Below are positions 54,377-62,380 of a DNA stretch of 64,000 bases, piece by piece. A program made the position numbers and the translations under genes. The stretch comes from JAFCUW01 sp049898325 (GTDB lineage Bacteria > Pseudomonadota > Gammaproteobacteria > Burkholderiales > Burkholderiaceae_D), in contig NZ_JAFCXL010000004.1 of assembly GCF_049898325.1 (NCBI RefSeq), forward strand, positions 1 to 64,000. The letters run 5' to 3'. The notes beneath the pieces were generated by a model. That model worked only from the letters and a program-made list of their open reading frames with translations, was not told where the DNA came from and ran no database searches. How positions within the stretch are numbered: position 1 is the first letter of the stretch; every line of letters begins with the position of its first letter.

Positions 54377-55987
54377 ATGCATTCAAAGATCCTCATCCTC
54401 GATTTCGGTTCGCAAGTTACCCAGCTGATCGCCCGCCGCGTGCGTGACGCTGGCGTGTTCTCCGAAGTGTTCCCGTACGACGTCAGCGACGAGTTCGTCC
54501 GCAACTACGGCGCCGCCGGGGTGATCCTGTCGGGCAGCCACAGTTCGACCCTGGACGGCGAATCGCCGCGCGCGCCGCAGGCGGTGTTCGAACTGGGCGT
54601 ACCGGTGCTGGGTATCTGCTACGGCATGCAGACCATGGCCCAGCAACTGGGTGGCAAGGTGGAAAACGGCGCCGTGCGCGAATTCGGTTACGCCGAAGTG
54701 CGCGCGCGCGGCCACACGGCGCTGTTGAACGGCATCAACGACTTCGTCACCAGCGAAGGCCACGGCATGCTCAAGGTCTGGATGAGCCACGGCGACAAGG
54801 TACTCGAGCTGCCGCCCGGCTTCAAACTGATGGGCAACACCCCGAGCTGCCCGATCGCCGCCATGGCCGACGAGGAACGGCGCTTTTATGGCGTGCAGTT
54901 CCACCCGGAAGTGACGCACACGGTGCAGGGCAAGGCCATGCTGGGCCGCTTTGTGCATGAAATCTGCGGCTGCAAGGCGGACTGGAACATGCCCGACTAC
55001 ATCTCTGAGGCTGTCGCCAATATTCGCCGGCAGGTGGGCACGGACGAAGTCATCCTGGGCCTGTCCGGCGGCGTCGATTCGAGCGTGGCCGCGGCCCTGA
55101 TCCACCGCGCCATCGGCGACCAGTTGACTTGCGTGTTCGTCGACCATGGCCTGTTGCGCCTGGAAGAGGGCGACATGGTGATGGCGATGTTTGCCAGCAA
55201 CCTCGGTGTCAAGGTCATCCGTGTCGACGCGGAAGCGCAGTTCCTGGGCAACCTGGCCGGCGTGACGGACCCGGAAGCGAAGCGCAAGATCATCGGCCGC
55301 GAGTTCGTCGAGGTGTTCCAGGCCGAAGCGGGCAAGCTGCCGAACGCCAAGTGGCTGGCGCAGGGCACGATTTATCCGGACGTCATCGAAAGCGCTGGCA
55401 AAGGCAAGAAGGGCCAGACCATCAAGAGCCACCACAACGTGGGCGGCTTGCCGGAGACCCTGAATCTGAAACTGCTCGAGCCCTTGCGCGAACTGTTCAA
55501 GGACGAGGTGCGCAAGCTGGGCGTGGCGCTGGGCCTGCCGCACGACATGGTGTACCGTCACCCGTTCCCGGGCCCGGGCCTGGGCGTGCGCATCCTGGGC
55601 GAAGTCAAGAAAGAGTATGCAGATTTGCTGCGTCGCGCCGACGCGATTTTTATCGAAGAATTGCGCGCCACCCCGTTCGACTTGCCGCCGCTGACCACGA
55701 TCGATTCGGGCGACGCGCCCACCAACTGGTACGAAGCGACCAGCCAGGCCTTCGCCGTGTTCCTGCCCGTCAAATCGGTGGGCGTGATGGGCGACGGCCG
55801 CACCTACGAATGGGTGGTGGCCTTGCGCGCCGTGCAGACGCTGGACTTCATGACGGCCCAATGGGCGCACTTGCCGCACACGCTGCTGGGCAAGGTGTCG
55901 AACCGGATCATCAATGAGGTGCGGGGGATTAACCGGGTGGTGTACGACATCTCGGGGAAACCGCCGGCGACGATTGAGTGGGAATAA
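54377..55987 (+). CDS. guaA: GMP synthase (glutamine-hydrolysing)
   Basis: 536 residues; aminates XMP to GMP. The N-terminal class I glutamine amidotransferase has Cys81 in LGICYGMQ and the His/Glu pair in VQFHPEVTHT. The ATP-pyrophosphatase P-loop is LGLSGGVDSSVAAALIH, and the C-terminal dimerisation domain ends RVVYDISGKPPATIEWE. The start ATG 54377 gives the usual MHSKILILDFGSQ. Its 3' end is a recognised integration site for genomic islands in other bacteria, and IS remnants lie just beyond it. Confidence 0.98.
   Translation: MHSKILILDFGSQVTQLIARRVRDAGVFSEVFPYDVSDEFVRNYGAAGVILSGSHSSTLDGESPRAPQAVFELGVPVLGICYGMQTMAQQLGGKVENGAVREFGYAEVRARGHTALLNGINDFVTSEGHGMLKVWMSHGDKVLELPPGFKLMGNTPSCPIAAMADEERRFYGVQFHPEVTHTVQGKAMLGRFVHEICGCKADWNMPDYISEAVANIRRQVGTDEVILGLSGGVDSSVAAALIHRAIGDQLTCVFVDHGLLRLEEGDMVMAMFASNLGVKVIRVDAEAQFLGNLAGVTDPEAKRKIIGREFVEVFQAEAGKLPNAKWLAQGTIYPDVIESAGKGKKGQTIKSHHNVGGLPETLNLKLLEPLRELFKDEVRKLGVALGLPHDMVYRHPFPGPGLGVRILGEVKKEYADLLRRADAIFIEELRATPFDLPPLTTIDSGDAPTNWYEATSQAFAVFLPVKSVGVMGDGRTYEWVVALRAVQTLDFMTAQWAHLPHTLLGKVSNRIINEVRGINRVVYDISGKPPATIEWE
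55967..55987 (+). other. Candidate island attachment site at the guaA 3' end
   Basis: The last codons of guaA (ACGATTGAGTGGGAATAA) match the region used as attB by guaA-targeting tyrosine integrases in enterobacteria (established knowledge). I saw no second copy of this sequence and no integrase in the window, so its use here is an inference from the adjacent foreign-looking DNA. Confidence 0.25.
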
Positions 55988-56229
55988 GTTTGTTCAAGAA
56001 ACAAAAATGATCATTTTTGATGAACCGATAAAGCTCTTTTTTCACGGGGCTTTATCGTTAGAGACGTGGCCACACTGCCGCTTAGAACCTACCGGGATAG
56101 GTTCTTATGGATGGCTGTCGCATTGGTGCCAGTTCTCGCTATTTTTCGCAGTTTTATCGTCTGCATGAATTGTTTTCTTCCCTCAGCCAACTCCGCTGAC
56201 ATGGCCTACTTACTCGACGCGTAACCATG

Positions 56230-56411
56230 TGTCAGTAGCGGTTGTACACTGATACATCGATTTTGGAAGATGGCTGCTTCGCGGAGCGGCCTTGAAACCC
56301 AGCGAGGTGTATGTGGAAATTGCGTTATTGAGCAAACATGGGTTGAGACTGCGGCGTATCGCCGCCGAGGTGGGCTTCGCGGCGAACACGGTGCTGCGGC
56401 ACATGTACTGA
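56230..56411 (+). mobile_element. IS21-family left-end remnant
   Basis: TGTCAGTAGCGG at 56230 resembles an IS21-family terminal repeat and is followed at the expected distance by the beginning of an istA reading frame, which breaks off after 39 codons. No istB or right end was seen, so only a fragment persists. The family assignment rests on the translated HTH region. Confidence 0.55.
56292..56411 (+). pseudogene. Truncated IS21 IstA transposase N-terminus
   Basis: TTG 56292 to TGA 56411 encodes 39 residues containing EVYVEIALLSKHGLRLRRIA and GFAANTVLRHM, matching the N-terminal helix-turn-helix of IstA proteins (typically KPEVYVEIRVL followed by AIAREMGVSRNTVRRYL). The catalytic DDE domain is missing. 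Not functional. Confidence 0.6.
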
Positions 56412-56474
56412 GGGCTGTGCCGAGATGCAAACGCAAGGTATAAGCCAAGCGATCCATGAACCACGACATGCCGC

Positions 56475-56660
56475 TTGGTACTGCTTTCCGAATGCTTGCC
56501 GTTTCAATCTGAACGGGAGCAAACATGGAAGGCGACACGCAATTCTGAATGTCACAAATCGACGCCTTGCCCGATCGGTGTGGGCGCGCCATCTGGTCTG
56601 GTGCATACCGTTGTGGGCACCGCTGGCAACGTCTCGGACGTGAACCAGGCACATTGCTGA
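56475..56660 (+). pseudogene. IS5-family transposase fragment
   Basis: The reading frame ending at TGA 56660 carries PIGVGAPSGLVHTVVGTAGN followed by VSDVNQAHC. This corresponds to the middle of IS5-family DDE transposases (usually HIGVDAKSGLVHTV followed by ANVNDVTQAHALLHG). The start, the first catalytic motif and everything after NQAH are missing or frame-shifted, so it is a relic. Confidence 0.65.
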
Positions 56661-57089
56661 AAATCCAGCCTCTGGCAGTCCGAAAAGACGCACGATAAAA
56701 TTGCAAGGCGCTCGCGTCCGTAAAAATCAGCGGAAGCGCCGAAATCATTCATTGATCAGCCCCCCTGGGCAGGCGAATGCCATTGCCGCCGCTCAGCTGC
56801 CGCCGCGGCGATGATGGCCGTGTCATTACAGGCGCTTTCAACCGTTGGCGTCCCCCGCTGATAGCGCCGTGTTGACCCTTGATACACCGTGCGGACATAA
56901 GGCGGGGAAATGCTCTCCTGCCGTTTCCTTGCGCGTTAGACTAATCGAGTAACGTTCCCGACGTCTTTCGTTCTGGAACGGGGCGTTGTGGCAATCCCGT
57001 TCATCGCTTCGAGGTCTCGATGGCGTCACGAGGGCGGGGTGTCGTATGCGGCGCGCGGCGCCGATCACTCAACAAAAAAGGAAGTAACG

Positions 57090-57521
57090 ATGACAATTGT
57101 TAATGTAAACAAGAGCGTGAAATTGAAAGCGGGCGCAGCTGAGGTATGGAATTTCGTCAAGGATTTCGCCGGTTTTGCCTCGTGGCAACCGCACATCACC
57201 TCCGTGGAAATGCTGGCCAATGGGGATCGCAAGGTGTTGTTCAAGCGCGGTAATACCATGCTCGACCGAATCAAGCATCAGGACGATGGGGCCATGACCT
57301 TGACCTACGAACTGGTGCCTGGCCAGGAAACGCCGGCCGGCGCGCCGCCGATCAAGAGTCTCGATGCGACCTTCGTGGTCACTGCCGATGGTACGGGTTC
57401 GGAAGTCAGCTACACCATCGAAGCCGACGTGCCGCCGCCGATGGTCGAGCTGGCGCCCAAGGGTATCGGTGCCGATATCGACGGCGCCCTGGCCGGCCTG
57501 GTGACGCAGTTCGGTAACTGA
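57090..57521 (+). CDS. SRPBCC family (polyketide cyclase/Bet v1-like) protein
   Basis: 143 residues from ATG 57090 behind AAAAAAGGAAGTAACG. No signal peptide. The fold is suggested by the opening VKLKAGAAEVWNFVKDFAGFASWQPHI and alternating strands to EVSYTIEADVPPP, ending in an amphipathic helix (IDGALAGLVTQFGN). Members bind small hydrophobic ligands or catalyse cyclase/dehydratase steps; no catalytic residues can be named. It is the first intact gene after the IS relics and may belong with the downstream catabolic genes. Confidence 0.8.
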   Translation: MTIVNVNKSVKLKAGAAEVWNFVKDFAGFASWQPHITSVEMLANGDRKVLFKRGNTMLDRIKHQDDGAMTLTYELVPGQETPAGAPPIKSLDATFVVTADGTGSEVSYTIEADVPPPMVELAPKGIGADIDGALAGLVTQFGN

Positions 57522-57866
57522 TTCGCAGCAAGCCCACTTCGGCCAGCGCCAGGCTGGTCCGGCGGCATTCGGGCCCCGGCCCAACAAGGGGCACCGACCC
57601 GGCTATTGATCGGGCGCCCGTGCCGCCACTGGCCAGTGGCGCGCAGGGTCAGGCATTCGCCCGATCGGCTCGCACAGACTCTCGACACCGCCCAGGGCAG
57701 CCGGCAAGCCGGCTTCGGCCAGTGCCTCAGCGTGACTGCAATTATGCCGCTGGCGCCCCGCGCGGTGGCGGCAGTATCGCGCAAGCCAAATGCCATGCCC
57801 GCATGGCTGGTTCCTCCCGCGGTAAACCCATTCAATACATCGCTCTAATTTGAAAGACCCTTTCAC
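57522..57866 (+). other. Intergenic region without a recognisable gene
   Basis: Between the SRPBCC and FAH-family genes. Several short open frames exist on both strands, but none has a ribosome site or recognisable product. A perfect 16-bp palindrome GCCACTGGCCAGTGGC lies at 57625-57640 and could be a regulator site. The promoter for the downstream gene was not identified. Confidence 0.55.
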
Positions 57867-58796
57867 ATGAAACTGGCTTTTTTCGATTCTTACCGTCTCG
57901 GACTTGTCGTCGGCAACGACATCGTCGATATTTCAAGCGAAGTACCGGTATACACCGAGGCTTCTGCCAACAATGCCATGCTTTGGCTGATCGAACATTT
58001 CGACGCGCTAAAGCCCGCCCTGGCGCTGGCCGCGCAAAACGGTGAGCGCATCCCCCTGACGAGCGTCAGGCTCCGGGCGCCACTGCCCAAACCCGGCAAC
58101 ATCGTTTGCATGGCGGTGAACTACATGGAGAACGGCACGCTGGCCGAAGCTCCGCCGATCAATGCGTTTCACAAGGCATCGGTCGGCGTCATCGGGAACG
58201 GCGACACGATGGTGTTGCCGGATATGCCGGCCACGGTGTTCGAGGCGGAAGCGGAGATCGCGCTGGTCATCGGTCGCCGCGCCGACCGGATTGACGCTGC
58301 CGACTGGCAAAATTACGTATTCGGTTACGTCGGCTTTATCGACGGCTCCGCGCGAGGCGTCAAGCCCGACAGAAATACGTTCTTCCAGATGAAATCGCGC
58401 GCGACGTTCGCGCCGCTCGGGCCATGGATCGTGACGGCGGACGAAATCGAGGATCCGCACAAGCTCGATATTGCGATGCGCGTCAACGGCGTGTTGCGTC
58501 AGGACTTCAACACCAGCGATATGGCGCACGACATTCCCAAGTCGCTTGCGTGGCTTAGCCACATTCATCCGCTCGAGCCGGGCGACATCGTCGCTACCGG
58601 GACCAATCACCGCGGGCTGGGCGCCATCCAGCACGGCGACCACCTGGCGCTGACGGTCGAAGGGGTCGGTACGCTATCGGTCGCGGTCCAGGACGACCTG
58701 CAACGGACCTGGTCGACCGAAACGCGGCTGGAGCGTCAGTCAAAGGGCCTGCCTGCGCTGTCGCCTCAGCTGTCCGGGAAATACACGCCGGCCTGA
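57867..58796 (+). CDS. Fumarylacetoacetate hydrolase family protein
   Basis: 309 residues. The N-terminal small domain (AFFDSYRLGLVVGNDIVDIS) is followed by the FAH domain with metal-binding acidic residues in FEAEAEIALVIGRRAD and the conserved GYVGFIDGSARG, MKSRATFAPLGPWIV and HIHPLEPGDIVATGTNHRGLG. The family cleaves C-C bonds or isomerises beta-diketo acids from aromatic ring fission (fumarylpyruvate, maleylpyruvate, HHDD types). Glu and Asp ligands are present, so it is probably active; the substrate is unknown. GAAAGACCC is a weak ribosome site. Confidence 0.88.
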   Translation: MKLAFFDSYRLGLVVGNDIVDISSEVPVYTEASANNAMLWLIEHFDALKPALALAAQNGERIPLTSVRLRAPLPKPGNIVCMAVNYMENGTLAEAPPINAFHKASVGVIGNGDTMVLPDMPATVFEAEAEIALVIGRRADRIDAADWQNYVFGYVGFIDGSARGVKPDRNTFFQMKSRATFAPLGPWIVTADEIEDPHKLDIAMRVNGVLRQDFNTSDMAHDIPKSLAWLSHIHPLEPGDIVATGTNHRGLGAIQHGDHLALTVEGVGTLSVAVQDDLQRTWSTETRLERQSKGLPALSPQLSGKYTPA

Positions 58797-58804
58797 GCGC
58801 TGCA

Positions 58805-58832
58805 CGGCGCGCGCGTCAGGATGCGCGCGCCG
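58805..58832 (+). terminator. GC hairpin after the FAH-family gene
   Basis: CGGCGCGCGC (58805-58814) pairs with GCGCGCGCCG (58823-58832) around an 8-nt loop. No T run follows, so it is either a Rho-assisted terminator or a 3'-end stabiliser. The spacer to the next gene (58797-59067) has no other recognised element. Confidence 0.45.
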
Positions 58833-59067
58833 GTGTTGCATGGCCCACTTGACTGTTTTGGATTCGCAAACATTCTGGTTGCATTTCCTCGGCTACTCAG
58901 CGTGGCCGGACTTGCCTAGACTTGCCAGCCATGCGCTGACCGACCCGGTCGGTGCCAAGAGCGCCTGAACGACCGCAGAGTCGCACGGCGAAGACATCCG
59001 AAACCGGCGTGCCGTTGCCCTTGCATGAACCGAATGGCAAGGCCGCCATGGCCACCTTGGAGGAGCC

Positions 59068-59115
59068 ATGAAGACAAGTAATCACCATCATCGCGTGGAG
59101 CGGGACGCGGCATGA
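59068..59115 (+). CDS. 15-residue mini-ORF coupled to the racemase/isomerase gene
   Basis: ATG 59068 follows TTGGAGGAGCC, a near-perfect Shine-Dalgarno. It encodes MKTSNHHHRVERDAA and its TGA (59113-59115) shares ATGA with the next start codon. The downstream gene has only a weaker GAGCGGGACG box, so coupling is plausible. The three consecutive His codons suggest a possible attenuation-type leader, but no terminator hairpin separates it from the gene. Confidence 0.42.
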   Translation: MKTSNHHHRVERDAA

Positions 59116-59906
59116 ATACGCGTGCGCACCTTGTACAGGCAGGCGATGGCGTCAACGCCAACCCTGCAGCGACCCGTCCCGCTAGCCGTCCCTTACGGAT
59201 CGGCATGCTCCTGTCCTCGAGCAACCCCATGGCGGAGCCGGAACTCCAGCGCGTGCTGCCGTCCGACGTCACCGTGCTCACGACCCGCCTGAAACACGCC
59301 GCTTCCACGCCGGAAGCATTGCTGGGCATGACCGACAAGATCGAGGAAGGCTGCGACCTGCTGTCGGACGCGGCAGCCGATCTGATTGTCTTTAACTGCA
59401 CCGCCGTGTCCACCTTCGATCCTGCAATGGGGGCGAAGATCGCCGGCCGGATCACCGCGGCATGCGGGCGGCCGGCGACGACCACTTCGGACGCCTTGCT
59501 GGCCGCGTTCGCCGCCCTCAAAGCGCGCCGCATCGTCCTGATCACGCCCTACATCGATGCCGTCAACCAGCGCGAGATCGCCTTTCTTGCGCACCATGGT
59601 TACGAGGTCATCGGCGACGTCGGCTTGGGATTGTTGGAAGGCACCAGCATGGCCGCGGTCAGCCCTGCCGAATGGGTCGACCTGGCGCGCCGCCATCGCG
59701 ACGACCGCGCAGATGTGTATTTCCTCAGCTGCACGGCGATCAATGTCTTGTCGGTCATTGAAACGCTCGAACGTGAACTGGGGCGCCCGGTTGTGACGAG
59801 CAACCAGGCCATGTTGTGGCATTGCCTGCAGTTGCTGGGCAGGACCGCACCCATTGATGCCCTGGGAGCCTTGAGCAGGACAGTCCCGGCCAGCGTGGCT
59901 GCGTGA
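59112..59906 (+). CDS. Asp/Glu racemase superfamily protein, maleate isomerase-like
   Basis: 264 residues. After a 28-residue variable lead comes LRIGMLLSSSNPMAEPEL. The two active-site cysteine motifs of the superfamily are both present: FNCTAVSTFDP in the first half and FLSCTAINVLSVIETLE in the second. TPYIDAVNQREIAFLAHHGYEV and VVTSNQAMLWHCL are typical of maleate cis-trans isomerase and arylmalonate decarboxylase relatives. Two cysteines favour racemase/isomerase chemistry over decarboxylation. It lies beside the FAH-family gene, consistent with handling of ring-cleavage dicarboxylates (inference). Confidence 0.82.
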   Translation: MNTRAHLVQAGDGVNANPAATRPASRPLRIGMLLSSSNPMAEPELQRVLPSDVTVLTTRLKHAASTPEALLGMTDKIEEGCDLLSDAAADLIVFNCTAVSTFDPAMGAKIAGRITAACGRPATTTSDALLAAFAALKARRIVLITPYIDAVNQREIAFLAHHGYEVIGDVGLGLLEGTSMAAVSPAEWVDLARRHRDDRADVYFLSCTAINVLSVIETLERELGRPVVTSNQAMLWHCLQLLGRTAPIDALGALSRTVPASVAA

Positions 59907-59980
59907 TGTTTGCGCCACATCGCTGCCGCGATGGCAGCGCTGGAGGCGCGGCCGACCAATAACGAGAAGGAGAGCAGGGC

Positions 59981-60006
59981 GGCAACGCAGCCGCGATTGC
60001 GTTGCC
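59981..60006 (+). other. Stem-loop upstream of the TonB receptor gene
   Basis: GGCAACGCA (59981-59989) pairs perfectly with TGCGTTGCC (59998-60006) around an 8-nt loop. No T run follows. It may end the racemase transcript or act in the receptor leader. Confidence 0.45.
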
Positions 60007-60093
60007 GATCGAAACATACAGTGTGGGAGTGGAAAAGTATCGTAATTCTGCAGGACCGGAAAAATTCTAAATATAAAAGATGGAGACAAAGAA

Positions 60094-62244
60094 ATGACCG
60101 CCAATACCAGAACAGCCAGAACGCGCAAGGTGACGTCGCCGGTTCGCCCGCCGCCCCTTGCGGGATGCAAGCGCTTTAACTATTCGCTCCTGATGTCGGG
60201 GCTGCTCGTCGGCTTCAACGCCTGGGCGCAGGCCGTGCCGGGCCAGGCCGCATCCGAGGCTGCGCCGCCGGCGCCGACAGCGCGCGCCAGCACCGGCAGC
60301 GAACTGTCGACCGTGGTCATCACTGCGCAAAAGCGCCCTGAAAGCGTGCAGAAAGCCTCGATCGCGATTTCCGCCATTGACGGCAGCGCCATCAATGAGT
60401 TCGGCCAGAACGCACTCGACGACGTCCTCAAGGATTTGCCCGGCGTGGTCATGCAGGCGACCGCGCGCGGCCTGACGCCATCGATTCGCGGGCTCGGCAC
60501 CGACCTGCCGCCGGGGATCGGCGACGGCGCCGTCGCCACCAATTTCGACGGCATCTACAATGTGCGCGCCGAAGGTTCGCAGATTGTGTACGACATCGCT
60601 CGCGTCGAGGTATTGCGCGGGCCGCAGTCGACCCTGTACGGCCGTTCCGGCCCGGCCGGCATTGTCAACGTGATCAGCAACGACCCGAGTTTCAAACGGG
60701 AAGGTTCCGCCACCTTCGAAGCGGGCAATTTCAATCTGTTCCGCAGCGAGCTGATGTTCAATCAGCCGCTGAGCGAGAAAGTCGCCGTGCGCGCCGCCTT
60801 CAGCAGCGTCAACCGGGATGGCTACATGTCGAATGGCACCAATGATGCGAAATCGGTGGCTGGACGGGTAAAGCTTCTGTACAAGCCGAGCGAGGATATG
60901 TCGCTGCTGATCGGCGTCGAGGCGCTCAAGATCGGCGGCATCGGCAGTGGCGCGGTGCCGGCCTACGTCGAAGCGCCAGACGATCCCTACCTGGCCGTGC
61001 CATCGCCAGGCCAGTACGACCGCTACCGCAGCAATAAATACTGGGCCCAGCTCGACGCCAATATCGGATTTGCCCGCGTGACTGTACTGGTATCGACGGC
61101 CGATGCACGCAACAAGCAATTTGTTCCACCGGGCACCAGCCCTTCGAATGACGACGGCATGGATCCGAAGCGCCTGGACCAGAACTCGCTTGAAGTGCGC
61201 CTGTCGTCGCCTTCAACCAGCCAGCTCAAATGGTTGCTGGGCGCCTATTACTACGACAACGACATGGCCGTGACGCAGCTGTCGAACAATCCTGGATCGG
61301 TGGCAATCAACCAGCACACCACCGCGCGCTCGAAAGCGCTGTTCGGCAATATCAGCTATCCCGTGACCGATGGCTTGCGCGTCCTTGCCGGGTTGCGCAC
61401 TACCAAAGACGACAAATCTTATGCGAATGATAACTTCGTGCCGCATGCGGATTTCTCCGATAGTTTCAAGCGTATTGACAGCAAATTAGGTATCGAGGTC
61501 GATACGGGAGCGCAGTCGATGCTGTACGCCACCGCCTCGACGGGCTACCGGCCGGGCACCTGGTCGCAGATGCCGCCTTACGAGCCGGTCAAGATGGAAA
61601 CCGTGAATGCACTGGAGTTCGGCTCGAAGAACCAGTTCCTGAACAATCGCCTGCGCGTCAACGGCTCCTTCTATTATTACGACTACAAGAACTACCAGAT
61701 TGCGGATCTGTTCTTCGATCCGATGGTCGGACGCGTCGTATTGACGTTCCAGAACATTGCCAAGGCCAGAAACTACGGCGGCGAAGTCGAGGCAAGCTGG
61801 CGCGTCAGCGTCGACGACAAGGTCGGCCTTGCAGTCGGCTATGTCAACGCCACCTTCCGCAGCGATGCCACGATCCATGCCGATCCCGGCGCGCCGGCGA
61901 TGAACCTGAACGGCCGGGCGGTGCCGCACTCGCCGAATTGGACGGTCTCGGCAAACTACGAGCGCCACGTCGAATTCGCCAGCGGCGCCGAGCTGACGGC
62001 CCGCCTGAGCGCCCGCCATGTCTCGGCGCAGTACGTTTCACCGAACGCGCAGCCGCTGTCTTACCAGAAAGGCTACTCGACGGGCGATGCGACCCTGGTC
62101 TATCGTCCGGCCAAGGGTGACTGGTCGCTCACTGGCTATGTGAAAAACGTCAACGATGTCGCCGTCAAGACCAACTTCATCGCCGGCTGGAGCAATCTGG
62201 CCCCGCCGCGCACCTACGGTTTGATCGGCAGCGTCAATTTCTGA
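60094..62244 (+). CDS. TonB-dependent outer membrane receptor
   Basis: 716 residues from ATG 60094 behind GGAGACAAAGAA. A long basic lead precedes the signal helix (LLMSGLLVGFNAWAQA). A TonB-box-like segment LSTVVITAQKRPESVQK is followed by the plug domain (DVLKDLPGVVMQATARG, SIRGLGTDL, VEVLRGPQSTLYGRSGPAGIV) and a 22-strand barrel ending NVNDVAVKTNFIAGW to LIGSVNF with terminal Phe. The plug resembles the uptake-receptor class that serves catabolic clusters in proteobacteria rather than classic siderophore receptors, but the ligand is unknown. It is flanked by enzyme and IclR genes. Confidence 0.92.
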   Translation: MTANTRTARTRKVTSPVRPPPLAGCKRFNYSLLMSGLLVGFNAWAQAVPGQAASEAAPPAPTARASTGSELSTVVITAQKRPESVQKASIAISAIDGSAINEFGQNALDDVLKDLPGVVMQATARGLTPSIRGLGTDLPPGIGDGAVATNFDGIYNVRAEGSQIVYDIARVEVLRGPQSTLYGRSGPAGIVNVISNDPSFKREGSATFEAGNFNLFRSELMFNQPLSEKVAVRAAFSSVNRDGYMSNGTNDAKSVAGRVKLLYKPSEDMSLLIGVEALKIGGIGSGAVPAYVEAPDDPYLAVPSPGQYDRYRSNKYWAQLDANIGFARVTVLVSTADARNKQFVPPGTSPSNDDGMDPKRLDQNSLEVRLSSPSTSQLKWLLGAYYYDNDMAVTQLSNNPGSVAINQHTTARSKALFGNISYPVTDGLRVLAGLRTTKDDKSYANDNFVPHADFSDSFKRIDSKLGIEVDTGAQSMLYATASTGYRPGTWSQMPPYEPVKMETVNALEFGSKNQFLNNRLRVNGSFYYYDYKNYQIADLFFDPMVGRVVLTFQNIAKARNYGGEVEASWRVSVDDKVGLAVGYVNATFRSDATIHADPGAPAMNLNGRAVPHSPNWTVSANYERHVEFASGAELTARLSARHVSAQYVSPNAQPLSYQKGYSTGDATLVYRPAKGDWSLTGYVKNVNDVAVKTNFIAGWSNLAPPRTYGLIGSVNF

Positions 62245-62252
62245 CACGGCAC

Positions 62253-62274
62253 GGTGCGCGTACTCACGCGCACC
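62253..62274 (+). terminator. Hairpin after the TonB receptor gene
   Basis: GGTGCGCGT (62253-62261) pairs perfectly with ACGCGCACC (62266-62274) around ACTC, starting 9 bp after the stop. There is no T run, so termination efficiency is uncertain. Confidence 0.5.
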
Positions 62275-62330
62275 TACGCTCATATCCCCTGCACAGCGCT
62301 TGCAGTCGGGTGTATATTGATAAACTGCAA

Positions 62331-62348
62331 CTTGTCCAAAGAGACAAG
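62331..62348 (+). promoter_or_regulatory. Inverted repeat upstream of iclR-like gene 1, possible operator
   Basis: CTTGTC (62331-62336) and GACAAG (62343-62348) are separated by 6 bp, 32 bp before the ATG. Spacing and position suit an autoregulatory operator for an IclR dimer, overlapping or just downstream of the promoter. No consensus for this subgroup was available to test it. Confidence 0.4.
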
Positions 62349-62380
62349 AGTCGATCGGTATCATCGAACCTGGAGGAGAC

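Larger units (their letters stand above)
55988..57089 (+). other. Gene-poor region with decayed IS fragments downstream of guaA
   Basis: Just after guaA lie a 16-bp perfect palindrome (56003-56018, AAAAATGATCATTTTT) and a 9-bp stem with a 14-nt loop (56026-56034 with 56049-56057) that may terminate guaA. After these come an IS21-type end and a truncated IstA reading frame, then an IS5-type transposase fragment. The rest (56661-57089) shows no gene. Base composition from 55990 to 56250 is clearly more AT-rich than neighbouring genes. Confidence 0.7.

Noticed and set aside
56206..56748. Minus-strand 180-codon frame over the IS relics
   Set aside because: The transposase similarity lies on the plus strand; this frame has no similarity that I recognise.
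57410..57835. Minus-strand 141-codon frame in the SRPBCC-FAH spacer
   Set aside because: No ribosome site, no recognisable domain, and it runs antisense into the SRPBCC gene.
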